This document shows positions 1 to 9,681 of a stretch of DNA of 64,000 nucleotides, one piece after another. The notes below the pieces were generated by a model. The model made no database searches, was not told the DNA's origin, and saw nothing but the letters and a program-made list of their open reading frames with translations. The stretch covers positions 30,001 to 94,000 of the forward strand of contig CAUYUJ010019868.1 in NCBI GenBank assembly GCA_963575745.1, in the 5' to 3' direction. This DNA comes from Prorocentrum cordatum. Taxonomy: Eukaryota; Sar; Dinophyceae; Prorocentrales; Prorocentraceae. The translations under genes were made by a program, and so were the position numbers. Positions within the stretch are counted from its first letter, which is position 1. Each line of letters starts with the position of its first letter.

Positions 1-65
1 GATGTACCCTGTGACATCAGCAGCTATGATTCACGGGCGCAGCCCGTAATTTGATGCTCGCGAAG

Positions 66-1490
66 TCAACTGAACAGAATTGAACAGAAGCCGTTAGATG
101 GCAGTTTTATTTCTGGGGGTGAGGATATTTCGCTGGCAGCTGTAAGACAGGGGGTTGAGGATGTCTCGCTGGCAGTTGTAAGACAGGGGTGAGGATATTT
201 CGCTGGCAACTTTAGGCGACGGGTGAGAGGATATTTCGCTGGCATTTTTTTGGGCCAGTGGTGAGGGTATTTCGCTGGAAGTGGTGAGTTAAGGGGGTGA
301 TTATATTTGGCTGGCAGTTGTAAGTCAGGAGGGTGAGAATATCTCGCTGGCAGTTTTAGCCCAGGGGGTGAGGATATTTCGCTGGCAGTTTTAGGCCAGG
401 GGCGGTGATAATATTTCGCTGGCAGTTTCAAACGAGGGGTGTCAGGATATTTCGCTGGCAGTTTTAGGCCAGTGGCGGTGAGTATATTTCGCTGGCAGTG
501 TTAAACAAGGGGTGTGAGGGTATTTCGCTGGCAGCTTTAAGTCAGGGGGTTGAGGGTATTTCGCTGGCAGTTTTAAGCAAGTGGTGTGTGAATACTTAGC
601 TGGCAGTTTGAAGTCAGGGACGGTGGAGGACATTTTGCTGGCAGTTTCAAGCGATGTGGTGCGAGGATATGTCGCTGGCAGTTTCAAGTTAAGGGTTAAG
701 GGTGTAAGGGTATTCTGCCGTCAGTTTTAGGCCAGGGTCCGTGAGGATATTTCGCTGGCAGTTTCAAGCGAGGGGTGCGAGAACATTTTGCTGGCAGTTT
801 TGGGCCAGGGGGTGAGGATATTTCGCTGGCAGTTCTAGGCCAAGGGCGGTGAGGATATTTCGCTGGCAGTTTCAAGCCAGGGGTGTGAGGATATTTCGCT
901 GGCAGTTTTGAGTCAGGGGCGTGAGGATATTTCGCTGGCAGTTCCAAGCCAGGAAGTGGGAATATTTCGCTGGCAGTTTTAAGCGACGGGTGTGAGGATA
1001 TTTCGCTGGTAGTTTCAAGGGTGGGGGTGGAGGATATTTCGCCGGCAGTTTCAAGCGAGGGGTGTGAGGATATTTCGCTGGCAGCTATAAAGGCCCCGGG
1101 TGTGAGGATACTTTGCTGGCAATTTAAGTCAGGGAGTGTGAGGATATTTTGCTGGCAGTTTCAAGCGAGGGGTGTGAGGGTATTTTGCTGGCAGCTTCAG
1201 GCCATGGGGTTGAGATGGCAATATTAAGCGATGGCGGAGAGGATATTTCTCTAGCAGTTTTACGGGACGGGTGTGAGGATATTTCGCACGTCAGGGGGTT
1301 GAGGGTATTTCACTGGCAGTTTTAGGCATGGCGGTTGAGGATATCTCGCTGGCCGTGTCAAGTCTAGGGGTGTAGGATATTTTCCTGGCAGTCTTAGGCC
1401 AGGTGCGGTGAGGGTATTTCGTCGGCAGTTGCAGGCGAGGGGTGTGAGGATATTTCGATGGGGGTCGTAAGCGAGAGGTGTAAGGATATG
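66..1490. repeat. Minisatellite, ~37-bp unit
   Basis: About 35-38 imperfect head-to-tail copies of a ~36-37 bp unit with the core GATATTTCGCTGGCAGTTT followed by a variable AAGC(G/C)AGGGGTGTGAG. Copies degrade toward ~1250-1490. Because many units are exactly 36 bp, the minus strand stays open over several units (recurring LPAKYPH), which produces misleading open frames. No coding function is inferred. Confidence 0.9.
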
Positions 1491-2677
1491 TCGAGGGAGG
1501 ACAGAGGACGAGGACGAAGAGGAGGTGGCGAAAATGGGGGGGTCGGAGGTAGGGACTGAGAGGAGTCGTGGTCGGTGCGGGCATCATCGCGCCACGCGAG
1601 GCAGCGTTGGAACTTGCCCTGCCCGGCCCAGCTGGAGGCTGCGCATGCAGCGCGGTGCTGCGCCCGCATATCTGTTCGCCCCTTGGCCTGGGGCTGGCGG
1701 GGGGGCCAAGGGGCGAGCTGTCTGGTGTTTGTGCAGCTTGCTCGTCGCCCAGAGGGTCGTGGGTCAGTTTCGGTGGGCTCAGAAGCAAACGAAACGTCGG
1801 CGAGGGTCGTACCGACCTCGTCCGTCGGCCGCGCTTTCCTCGCCGTCCCCCCCCCGCCCTCGGCAGGCCGACGCGATCCCGCTGGCGCTCAGCGGCCGCG
1901 ACGTCATGACGGTGGCGCAGACAGGCCGGGCCCGCGCGTCGGCCACGCCGGGCTGGAAGTGGGGCGGGAGTGCACGGAGGGCAAAGGAAAGGGAGGGCTG
2001 GGGAAGGAGGAGGAGGAGGAGGAGGAGGAGGAGGAGGAGGAGGCGCACGGAGGGGAGCGAGGAGGAGGGCGAGGGCCCACGTGGGCCCTAGAGGCACCGA
2101 CGCTGCTGCAGCACGCCCTCCCGTGCCGGGGGGCCCCTCCGCGGAAGCCCCTGCGAGTCTCGCCTTCCGCGGCGCGGGGCCCCGCCCGCCCCCTCGGAGT
2201 GGGCCTGCCGTGCGGGCAAGGAGCCCGTGTCTGGATGTGCGTGCGTGCGGGATCGGCCTGCCACTTTTTCCAGCCGGCAGAGGTGCAACGAGAGGGCCAT
2301 GAGGAGGGGAAGGAGGAGGAGGAGGAGGAGGAGGAGGACTAGGAGGAGAAGGAGGAAAGGGAGGAGGAGGAGGAGGAGGAGGTGGAGGAGGAGGAGGTCC
2401 AGGGAGCGTCCAAGCTACATTTCGGATCTTGAATCTCGGGCCGAACGAAAGAGGGGGATAGGGAAAGGGGGGGGTGACGAAGTCTGCTGCGTGCAGCTGG
2501 TTTCGGCCCCGCCGCCAGGCCCAGTCCTCGATACGTGGGCGCCGCCCAGCGCCGGGAGGAGCCAGGAAAATCAGCTACGTGAGCTGATTCTCCAACCCCC
2601 CCTTTGCTACCCCGCTCTTTGGCCCGGCCCGAGAATCGGATGTAGCCCCAATCCGTGCAAGCCTTGCGTGCGTTCAG
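1491..2677. other. GC-rich non-coding stretch with (GGA)n tracts
   Basis: No recognisable gene. It holds GGA/GGC-rich tracts at about 2005-2045 and 2310-2400 that give poly-Glu, Gly or Arg frames on one strand and poly-Leu or Pro on the other. It could be intergenic or a long intron upstream of the candidate exon at 2678. Confidence 0.6.
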
Positions 2678-2786
2678 GGTCCTTGTCATGGAAGGCGAGG
2701 GTGACTTCAAGGGAGAGCCCGATGTCGAAACGGAGCTGCCGCCATCCGTGGAGCTGCTGCACCGTTCAGAATTTCGGGCGATCGCA
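2678..2786 (+). CDS. Candidate internal exon, unknown protein
   Basis: A short stretch with protein-like composition follows a possible acceptor (TTCAG|G at 2673-2678). It reads VLVMEGEGDFKGEPDVET, then a segment containing ELPPSVELLHRSEFRAIA. A GTGAGG donor-like hexamer follows near 2787, and the same frame stops shortly afterwards at a TAA. Flanking DNA is low-complexity, so this stands out. I do not recognise the family. It could be a chance open frame; no neighbouring exon of the same gene was found. Confidence 0.3.
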
Positions 2787-3969
2787 TGTGAGGACGCCTA
2801 AACAATTCCTGGGGCGCTTTATGACGAGAGTGCGCGGCGACAAGGCGACAACCCCAGTTTGCAACCCACCCGTGCTCTATCCGCGTAATTGTTGGACACG
2901 TCAGGGCTCGAGAGCAATAGTTGGGAGGCAGTCGCAGGCGAGGCGCCCAACGCGCCCTAACGACACGCCTGGTGGTGCGATAAGGAGCAGTTATCTAGAA
3001 GGAAGGGGGATGGAGGAGGAGCATGATTGGCGTGGAGCATGAAGGGGAGATTGATGAGGAAAATGATGGAGGAGCAGGGCGAAGAGAGGACGATATTGGT
3101 AAGGAGCAGCATGAGGAGGAAAAGGGGAGGCTGACGAGGAAGGCTTGACGAGAAGGAGAGCAAGGAGGAGCCAGAGGTGGACCTGGAGGAGGAGGAGGAG
3201 GAGGAGGAGGAGGAGGAGGATCAGGAGGAGGAGGAGGAAGAGGAAGAGGAGGAGAAGAAGCTACAGCGGGTCGAGGAAGGGGCGGAGGAGGAGGAGGAGG
3301 AGGGCGGATTAAGGAAGGAGGCGAGAGGACGGCCCAAGTCCCTATCGGTAGGCCCCTACGCCGCTTTCCATCCCCAGGAGGCAACCATCCCCGAGATCGA
3401 GCCGCTATCGGCGCCCGCCCTCCGCGTGCTCTAGATGGCTCGGGAACCGACCAGGGAGGAAGTGGGGGCGTTCGGGATGAATCCTGATCTGAATTTTGGA
3501 GGGGAGCTGTGCGGGGAAACTGGCTGCTGTCTGCTGGTTCAAGGATGAGGAGGAGGAGGAGGAGGAGGGAGGGGAGGAGGATGAGGAGGGAGGAGGAAGG
3601 GAGAAGAAGAAGTGAGTGAGAGGGAGGAAGGGAGGAGGAGATGAGGAGGGTGGATGAGGAGGAGGAGGAAGAGGGGAGGAGGAGGAGTAGGAGGAGGAGG
3701 AGGATGAGGAGTAGGAGGAGGAGGAGGAGGGTGATTATATAGGAAGTGTAGGGGGGAGCCAGGGTCAGGGGCGCCCGATGAGAGTCACGAGCGCATCAAC
3801 GGAAGGGTGAGGGGCAAACGCACGGAGGCTCGGACATGTGCGTTTTTTTTACGGCGAGGATCATCGAGGAGCCTGTTGGGTCTTCTTGCTAATTAAATTA
3901 ATGTACGAAGCCGGCAAATGGACGGGGAATGGACGTCCGAGCGATGGTGAGATTGGAGGAGGGAAAGGG
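2787..3969. other. Purine-rich non-coding stretch
   Basis: No gene seen. Long GGA/GAG tracts lie at ~3177-3310 and ~3545-3733. The frames here are poly-Glu, Arg, Pro or Ser shadows. Confidence 0.6.
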
Positions 3970-4361
3970 CTCAGTGGACCTTGGAAACGACAGGGCCGTT
4001 TTTCACAGGTTCCTTGTTGCCGTTTTTGTTGCCGGTTCCGTCGCCGTTTTTTTGTTGCCGGTTCCGTCGCCTGTTCTTTTCCCAGTCCCGGCCCGAAGCC
4101 GTTTTTTACCGTGTCTATTCTCAAGACATGTTTTCGAAAACCGTGGGAAAATTGCTCTACCGCTTGCGTGGCCCATTAGAGTCAACCCGCATAGAAAGGA
4201 TGGGCAATTTTCCAAAGGATACCCTTGAATCTCTGCCTCTTCGGTGCATCCTTGGCCACTTTCGTTGGCCGCGCCCCGCTTGAAAATCTCCAAAAAGCTT
4301 CAAGAGACACTTTGTCGAAAAAGGTGAGAAAACGGCCCTGCCGTTCCCAGGGCCCACTTGA
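3970..4361. mobile_element. TIR (foldback) element, ~390 bp
   Basis: Imperfect terminal inverted repeats of ~40 bp face each other. The left end runs CTCAGTGGACCTTGGAAACG... and contains CAGGGCCGTTTTTCAC. The right end contains GTGAGAAAACGGCCCTG and finishes CCCAGGGCCCACTTGA. Nearly identical purine stretches flank it (GGGAAAGGG left, GGGAAGGGG right), compatible with a ~8-9 bp target duplication, although the area is purine-rich. Inside is a 33-bp direct repeat of TTGTTGCCGGTTCCGTCGCC. No coding capacity is visible. Non-autonomous DNA transposon or introner-like insertion are both possible. Confidence 0.5.
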
Positions 4362-4615
4362 GGGAAGGGGCAGGAGGGGGAGGAGGGCGGCGGCGGCGGC
4401 CGCGGCGGTCGTCTCGGATACGACGAGGGCGGGCCCGCCTCCTGGGGCGAAGGCGAGGTTTGGCGGCGTGAGCGCGGGCCTATCATCGCCTCCCTGGGGC
4501 ACTGCGCCCGATCGTCGTCGTCGTCGTCGTCCTCGTTGCTGTCGTCGTCGTCGTCGCTGTTGTCGTCGTGGTCATAGTCGTTGTCATTTCCGTCGTCGTC
4601 GTCCTCGTCGTTGCA

Positions 4616-4649
<34 letters not shown>

Positions 4650-5628
4650 ACCACATCGCCGTCGTCGGTGCTGTCGTAGTTGTCGTCGTAGTCGTTGCTG
4701 TTGTCGCCTTCGGCGTCGTCGTCGTCGGAATAGGAGGAGGAGGCGGAGGAGGTGGAGGCGGAGGAGGAGGAGGACGGCGATGACGAGAACCAGGGGCAGA
4801 GGGGTGAGGAGGGGGATCTGGAAAGGGGGACGCTGTAGGTAGCAAAGAAGGAGGGGGAAGGACGACGACGACGCGACGACGAGGGGAAGGGGGTAGGAAA
4901 AGGTGGAGGCAGGAAGCGGGGAGGCAAGAGAGAAGGAGAAATGGATGGAGGGGCTGAGGGGAGGAGGAGGAGCGAGAAGAGGGAAGGGGGGGGGTTTCGA
5001 AGAGGAGGATGGGAGGAAGAGGTTGGAGGAGGAGGGGGGAGGAGGAGGCGGAGGAGGAGAGAGAGGGACAAAGGGCGAGTGGAGGAAGGATCGACGGAGG
5101 TTGACGTGGAGTGGTGCGAGGAGGAGAGGGACGAGGGAGGGAGGATGAAGGAGGAGAGGCATGAGGGATAGGGCGACAGCAGGAGAGCGAGGGAGTGGGC
5201 AGGAGGGACAGGGTGGGGAGGAGGGAGGAGTAGATGCGGTTGTACGAAGGTGGGGGTGGAGGAGGAGGAGGAGGAAGGAGGAGGAGGAGGAGAAGGAGGA
5301 GGAGGAAGGAGGAGGAGGAGGAGGAGGAGGAGGAGGAGGAGGGGGGCCGGAGGGAGGGGGCCCAGGCCTGGCGTTCTAGAGCTCCAGAGGCGGCCGTGCG
5401 GTGGCCGCCTCGAGCCACTGCAAAAACACACGCCCTCGAGGGCTTCCCATCACGATGCGACGCTGCAGCCCCCCGATAATCAAACACCGGAGGAGGGATG
5501 CACGGAGGGAGCCCGAGCAGCGGCGACAGCTGCAGAACCAGTGGGGCGGGGGGTGACGGCGGCGGCGACAGCGGCGACTGCGACGACTGCGACGACGCCC
5601 CGTCGACGGCGTCCCCTGCGGCCGGCAG
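4362..5628. repeat. (CGT)n, (GGA)n and related low-complexity DNA
   Basis: Interrupted CGT/CGTCGT repeats span ~4508-4730. GGA-rich DNA continues to ~5345. A GCGACGACTGCGACGAC-type tract lies just before the helicase exon. Large frames here are shadows of these repeats. Confidence 0.8.
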
Positions 5629-5674
5629 GGTCGGGCAAGACGCTGGTGTTCTTGCTGCCCATCCTGCAGCGCCT
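5629..5674 (+). CDS. DEAD-box RNA helicase exon (Walker A), orphan
   Basis: After an acceptor-like GCCGGCAG the sequence encodes (G)SGKTLVFLLPILQRL, matching motif I and its following helix in DEAD-box ATP-dependent RNA helicases (consensus TGSGKTLAFLLPIL). Lys and Thr of GKT bind the nucleotide phosphates. The exon may end at a GTGCGAGG donor near 5675, giving only 46 nt, or run on a few codons. The Q motif, DEAD, SAT and HRxGR motifs were not found in flanking DNA, so this is either one small exon of a gene with very long introns or an isolated fragment. The downstream 0.7 kb contains two foldback elements, as might sit in an intron. Confidence 0.5.
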
Positions 5675-5769
5675 GTGCGAGGATCACCACCCACCAAGCC
5701 ACCCCAACCCAACCCGAAGGCCCCAATGTGCCCTCCCTTCCTGGTGGGGGTGGCGTCGGGGAGCGCTGA

Positions 5770-5940
5770 AAAACCACACATGTGGAACCCGAAATTGGGC
5801 ACGGATTTGATGGGTCGGCGCTGGGGCCCACCTGGCGGCGCCTCCGGCTCTACCCCTGGCGCGCCTTGCGCGCAGGGAGGGATGGTGCAGCGCGGATCCA
5901 AGAAATCCGCGAGGAACTCAAAAAGTTTATGGTTATGCAG
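5770..5940. mobile_element. Foldback element, CCGCGCGG/GGATCC family, copy 1
   Basis: Inverted arms meet around a GC-rich loop. The left arm contains TGGGTCGGCGCTGGGGCCC and the right arm contains CAGCGCGGATCCAAGAAATC, followed by an AT-rich shoulder (AAAGTTTATGGTTATGC). Homologous to copies at 6210, 49225 and 55620. No coding capacity. Confidence 0.5.
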
Positions 5941-6209
5941 TTTTCTGCCCCTCCTTCTATAAGAGGATGAAGCTCCTACTGGCCGCTCGCTGCCATACAG
6001 AGCCAATACTTACCACGCGCCTCATCGGCAAGCAGCCTAACCGTTGCGGGCCACCCCAACGGGTAGCTTGGTATCGTTTGGCTCACGTTTGGGAGCGAAG
6101 GCGGCCAAGCACGAGGTATAGCTTCGCTTGCCCTTTCGAATGCGACAGCGTGGCATCCGCATCAGCTTTCGGAGCTCTGCGCGGAGCTCCGACAGTTGAT
6201 GATTCTTTC

Positions 6210-6412
6210 TCGATAAAGACAAAACGCCATAAACATAAACGTTTGACACTCCGCGCGGGTTTCTTGGATCCGCGCTGGGCCCCCCGGCGGCGCCTCTTGC
6301 GCCGCCCCCGGCGCGCTCCGCACGCCAGCGAGGGGCTTCCAGCGCAGATCCAGGAAGTCCGCGCGGGGCGCCACCAAAAGTGTATGTTTGTTTGTGTTGT
6401 TTTGTCTTATTC
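6210..6412. mobile_element. Foldback element, CCGCGCGG/GGATCC family, copy 2
   Basis: The best-preserved copy. The left arm starts AAAGACAAAAC...CATAAACATAAAC and runs into CCGCGCGGGTTTCTTGGATC. The right arm contains GATCCAGGAAGTCCGCGCGG and ends ...TGTATGTTTGTTTGTG...GTTTTGTCTT. The arms are ~65-70 bp with mismatches. The loop is GGCGGCGCC-rich. Confidence 0.6.
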
Positions 6413-6420
6413 CAATTCTG

Positions 6421-6505
6421 TTAAGTCGGGCCTGTCTCTCTACAAGAGGAAGATTTACAAGTAGTAACAGATAGTATGGGGACGATTATTATAGCATTTG
6501 TTTGG
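6421..6505 (+). mobile_element. Truncated copy of the TTAAGTCGGGC TIR element
   Basis: Begins TTAAGTCGGGCCTGTC and aligns by eye for ~80 bp with the left half of the complete element at 18022-18163 (shared GGGGACGAT and CATTT blocks). The right terminal repeat is missing, so this is a 3'-truncated or diverged copy. It directly abuts the foldback element at 6210-6412. Confidence 0.6.
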
Positions 6506-7145
6506 ATGGGCGCTCTGGGCAGCATTTGAGCGCGGGGAGAAGTCGCGCGAGCGTCGTGGCCCCTATTGGCTATCTTCTTGCTTGTCTCTAATGCTGCGGG
6601 ACGGCTATTCACGGCTGAGGCGGATCCCCACCCTGCGCGCCCGCGAGCGCGTTCTCGTCGCAGGTGAATGGGATTTGTCTCACGCGTGGCCGTCCCGCTG
6701 GCGGGATGCGTTTTTTCGCGCGCGTGTTTTTCGCGCGCGTTCGGTTGGCGCACGTCCGCCTCTATTCTCCGTGCAGGGTTCCCCCCCCACTCCCGCGCGC
6801 GCGTGCTTGACCGTCCGCCGCCTCTCCTCTCCCGTGCAGGTTTGTGCCCCCCCCCCCCCCCCCCCCTCCTTCGCGCGCGCGTGCGTTTTGGCCGCTCCCC
6901 CGCTCTCTCTCCCGTGCAGCTTCCTCCCTCCCCCCCCCCCGTCCCCCCCCCTGCCTCCTACTCCTGCTCCACCTCTTTTCTCGCTGCGCGCGTTCGCTTG
7001 GCCGCTCCGCCGCCTCTCTCTCCGGTTGCAGGTTCCTCCCCTCCCCTCCTCCCCCACAGGTCCGCGCGTCTACTTCGCGGAGAGCACCTACGTCCCTCGT
7101 CGGTTTTGCGGCTCGAAGGTCAGGACACACATGAGTACGGGTCAT
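6506..7145. other. C-rich/pyrimidine-rich non-coding stretch
   Basis: Contains homopolymeric C runs (around 6781, 6847-6868 and 6931-6950) and GCGCGC blocks. I see no coding signal. It lies upstream of the retroelement and its tandem repeat. Confidence 0.5.
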
Positions 7146-7149
7146 CCTG

Positions 7150-7700
7150 GGCCGAATGCCGACCCAGTGCGCAGTATGCCTGCGGATGCCGTATGCCGGC
7201 CACTTGTCCCCTGCGCTGTACTGCAAGTGCGCGCCGTATGCTGGTCCCTTGTGCGCAGTATGCCTGCGGATGCCGTACGCCGGCAATCATACCTCTGTGC
7301 AGTATGCCTGCAGTGTGTGCCGTATGCCGGCCATTGTGCGCAGTATGCCTGCGAATGCCGAATGCCGGCCCTGTACGCAGTATGCCAGCGATTGCCGCCT
7401 GTCAGCCCCTCTCCGCAGTATGCCTGCGCGTGCGGCTGTATGCCTGCAAGTGGGCGCCGTATGCCGGCCATTAAGCGCAGTATGCCTGCGAGTGCCGTAT
7501 GCCGGCCCCCCCCCATAGCGCAGTATGCCTGCGTGCGTTGCAGTATGCCTGCAAGTGTGTGCCGTATGCCGGCCGTTGTACGCAGTACGCCTGCGGTTGC
7601 CGTGTGCCGGCCCAGTGCGCAGTATGCCTGCGGATGCTGCCTGTCAGCCCCGGTGCGCAGTATGCCTGCGACGTGCGTTTGCCTGCCCTCTTGCACTGGA
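7150..7700. repeat. Tandem repeat with palindromic CGCAGTATGCCTGCG core
   Basis: At least ten imperfect units of ~40-60 bp built from CGCAGTATGCCTGCG followed by GATGCCGTATGCCGGCC. GCAGTATGCCTGC and CCGTATGCCGG are near-palindromic. The array ends ~100 bp before the first ATG of the gag-like gene, so it may be part of the element's 5' region or a separate satellite. Open frames through it on both strands are repeat artefacts. Confidence 0.8.
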
Positions 7701-7794
7701 TGCCTGCGGGTTATGTCATGTGCAACCGCCAGCGCGCGATAAGGGCGCCGAGGGGGATACGTGCACGGCGCTTTCCGACGCGCGCGCAGCATCC

Positions 7795-9583
7795 ATGGCG
7801 CTGGCTCGCTCAGACATCGTTGAGTTGCTTGGCGATCTGCCTGCTGGCGCATTCGGCACCGACAAAAATGCCATCAGGGCGCGCGCGCGTCTCCGTGCGT
7901 CTACCGCGGGCATGAGCCCACTCGCAGCGGCGCGCAAGGCCGATTGGGTCCTCTTCGTCGCAGCGGCCAACGCGGCGGAGGGGGGCGCATCGCCAGCTCC
8001 CGAGCTGGTGCTGTGCACCACGGTCGCGCGCCTGATGGCCGAAGCGATCGGGGCGGTCCGCCCAATTGATTACTCGGATGCGGCCATGCGCGATATGTTG
8101 ATTGCGGCCCTGAAGCCAGGCGCGAAGCCGTTTGCGGGCGATTCTTCCGCGGAGTGGCGCGATTTCGCGATTAAGCCGTGCCACATCAATATGGCGCTGC
8201 GGACACAGTCGCGAGCGATGGAAGCCTTCGGGCGGAAGGCCCCCGCCCCGTTGGTGCGCGAGGACGCGGGCCGCCGCACGGCGTGCCGCCAGGAGGGTCA
8301 GCAATCGGCCCCGGCGGAGGCGGCCGCCAAGCCCGCGGAGGAGACGACGCGGATGGCGGCGGCAATGGAAGAATACGTGAAGGCCAGCAAGGAATTGCTC
8401 GAAGAAAAGCGGGAGAAGCCGCTGGCGTTTGCCATGGAGGCGCGCCGCGTTTTCGCATGCGCGGGCGGCATTGTTCGGGGATACGCGCCTCGGCAGGACC
8501 GTGTGCGCGAGGTCTGGCTCGGCAAGTCCCCCCGTGAGGGATTGCCGACCGAGGAGTCGATGCGCAAATTCGCGGCCGCGGGCCGGACGGCCAGTCCCAT
8601 GGCCGCTCATACATTGGGAGCGCCGAGGGCGAGAGCCTGCAGGCTCCCTGCTCGGCGGCACGCGCAATGACAAGCTTCCGTTTCGCCGATTGCTCCGCGC
8701 GCAGGACCACTGCAAGCCCCAATGGGCGCGAATGCCGAAGCTGGACTCGGCACCAGCGGGGGCGGGCTCGTGGCGCGATCGCGCGTCGGCCGTCACCGCG
8801 GCGAACCGCGCGGGTGCGGCCCTGGACCGAATGGATTTTCTCGGTTATGCGCACTTCCAGGTCGCGCGCGACGCAGCGCAGCGCGCGCGCCCGCGCGCGC
8901 CCCGTGGCGCGAGGCCCACGTAATGGAGTGGGGGCTTCGCTGCATCCTGTCCAAAGTGTTTGATCCCGTCGTGCTATTGGGATACATGTACCAGCTCGCG
9001 CGCGTGAGCGAGGAGCGCGGGGGCGTCAAGGCGCGTCCGCGGAGCGGCGGGCCCGATGCCAGGGAGCCGCGCGCGGGAGCCCGCGCCGCGTCCAGGTTTC
9101 CTACACGTACGATTTGCTTCTCCGCCAGAAAGTGGCGAAAGACCTGGGACACGGCGACGAGGATGCGACGGCCTCGTTCACTGCGTTGTCGTGGGACATT
9201 CTGCGCGCCGCCAAGGAGCGCAGCGCTTTTGAGTGGCCGCCGCCCTGGCATCGTGCATCGCGCTGCGCGCTGTAGGAGAGAGTCCAGCAGTCGGACCGCC
9301 AGGCGGCGTTCGCCACGGGCGGGGGCAAGAAAGGCGGCAACGACCGGCGCGACCAGGCGCGAGCCCGCGCGCGCGCGCCCCGCGAGCGCGAGCACGCGTC
9401 GCGGCGCGCGAGGCGGCGAAGCCACGGACCCCGGTGAGCCCTGTCCTCCGCCAGCGCTCGCGCAGCCCCCGCCGCGATACCTTCAGCAAGAAGGGGAGCG
9501 GAAAGGCCGGCAAGGGCGGGGCTCCCAAGGACGCGGGGAGCTCGCGGCACAAGCCTGAGCGAAAGGAGTCCTGGCGGTGGTGA
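7795..9583 (+). CDS. Gag-like protein of DIRS-like element
   Basis: The first exon starts at ATG 7795 (MALARSDIVELLGDLPAGAF) and is open to a TGA at 8670. It is Ala/Glu/Arg-rich with no enzyme motif, as expected of a structural gag-like protein. The chain resumes in another frame from about 8643 (SLLGGTRNDKLPFRRLL; exact join unresolved, ~8610-8645, at a hairpin). Inferred introns: 8861-8913 (53 nt, GT-AG; HFQ|AHVMEWG), 9031-9095 (65 nt, GC-AG; GVK|VSYTYD), 9357-9412 (56 nt, GC-AG; RRDQ|AAKPRTP). One in-frame TAG lies at about 9273-9275. The C-terminus is basic and RS-rich (RQRSRSPRRDTFSKKGSG), suggesting nucleic-acid binding, and ends at TGA 9581-9583. An alternative is that this stop lies in an intron 9580-9686, which would fuse it to the RT. 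Confidence 0.6.
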
Positions 9584-9681
9584 AGCCAGGGCGCCGGCGC
9601 TGTGCATGCTAATTATTCGCCCGCCCGAGGCGGGCTCCGCGCGCGCGCGCGCGCGCCCCCCCCCGCGGGGGCGCCGCACCA

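Noticed and set aside
1291-2342. Overlapping frames on both strands around 1.3-2.3 kb
   Set aside because: Pro/Arg/Glu-rich readings of GC-rich and GGA DNA; no domain, no splice logic.
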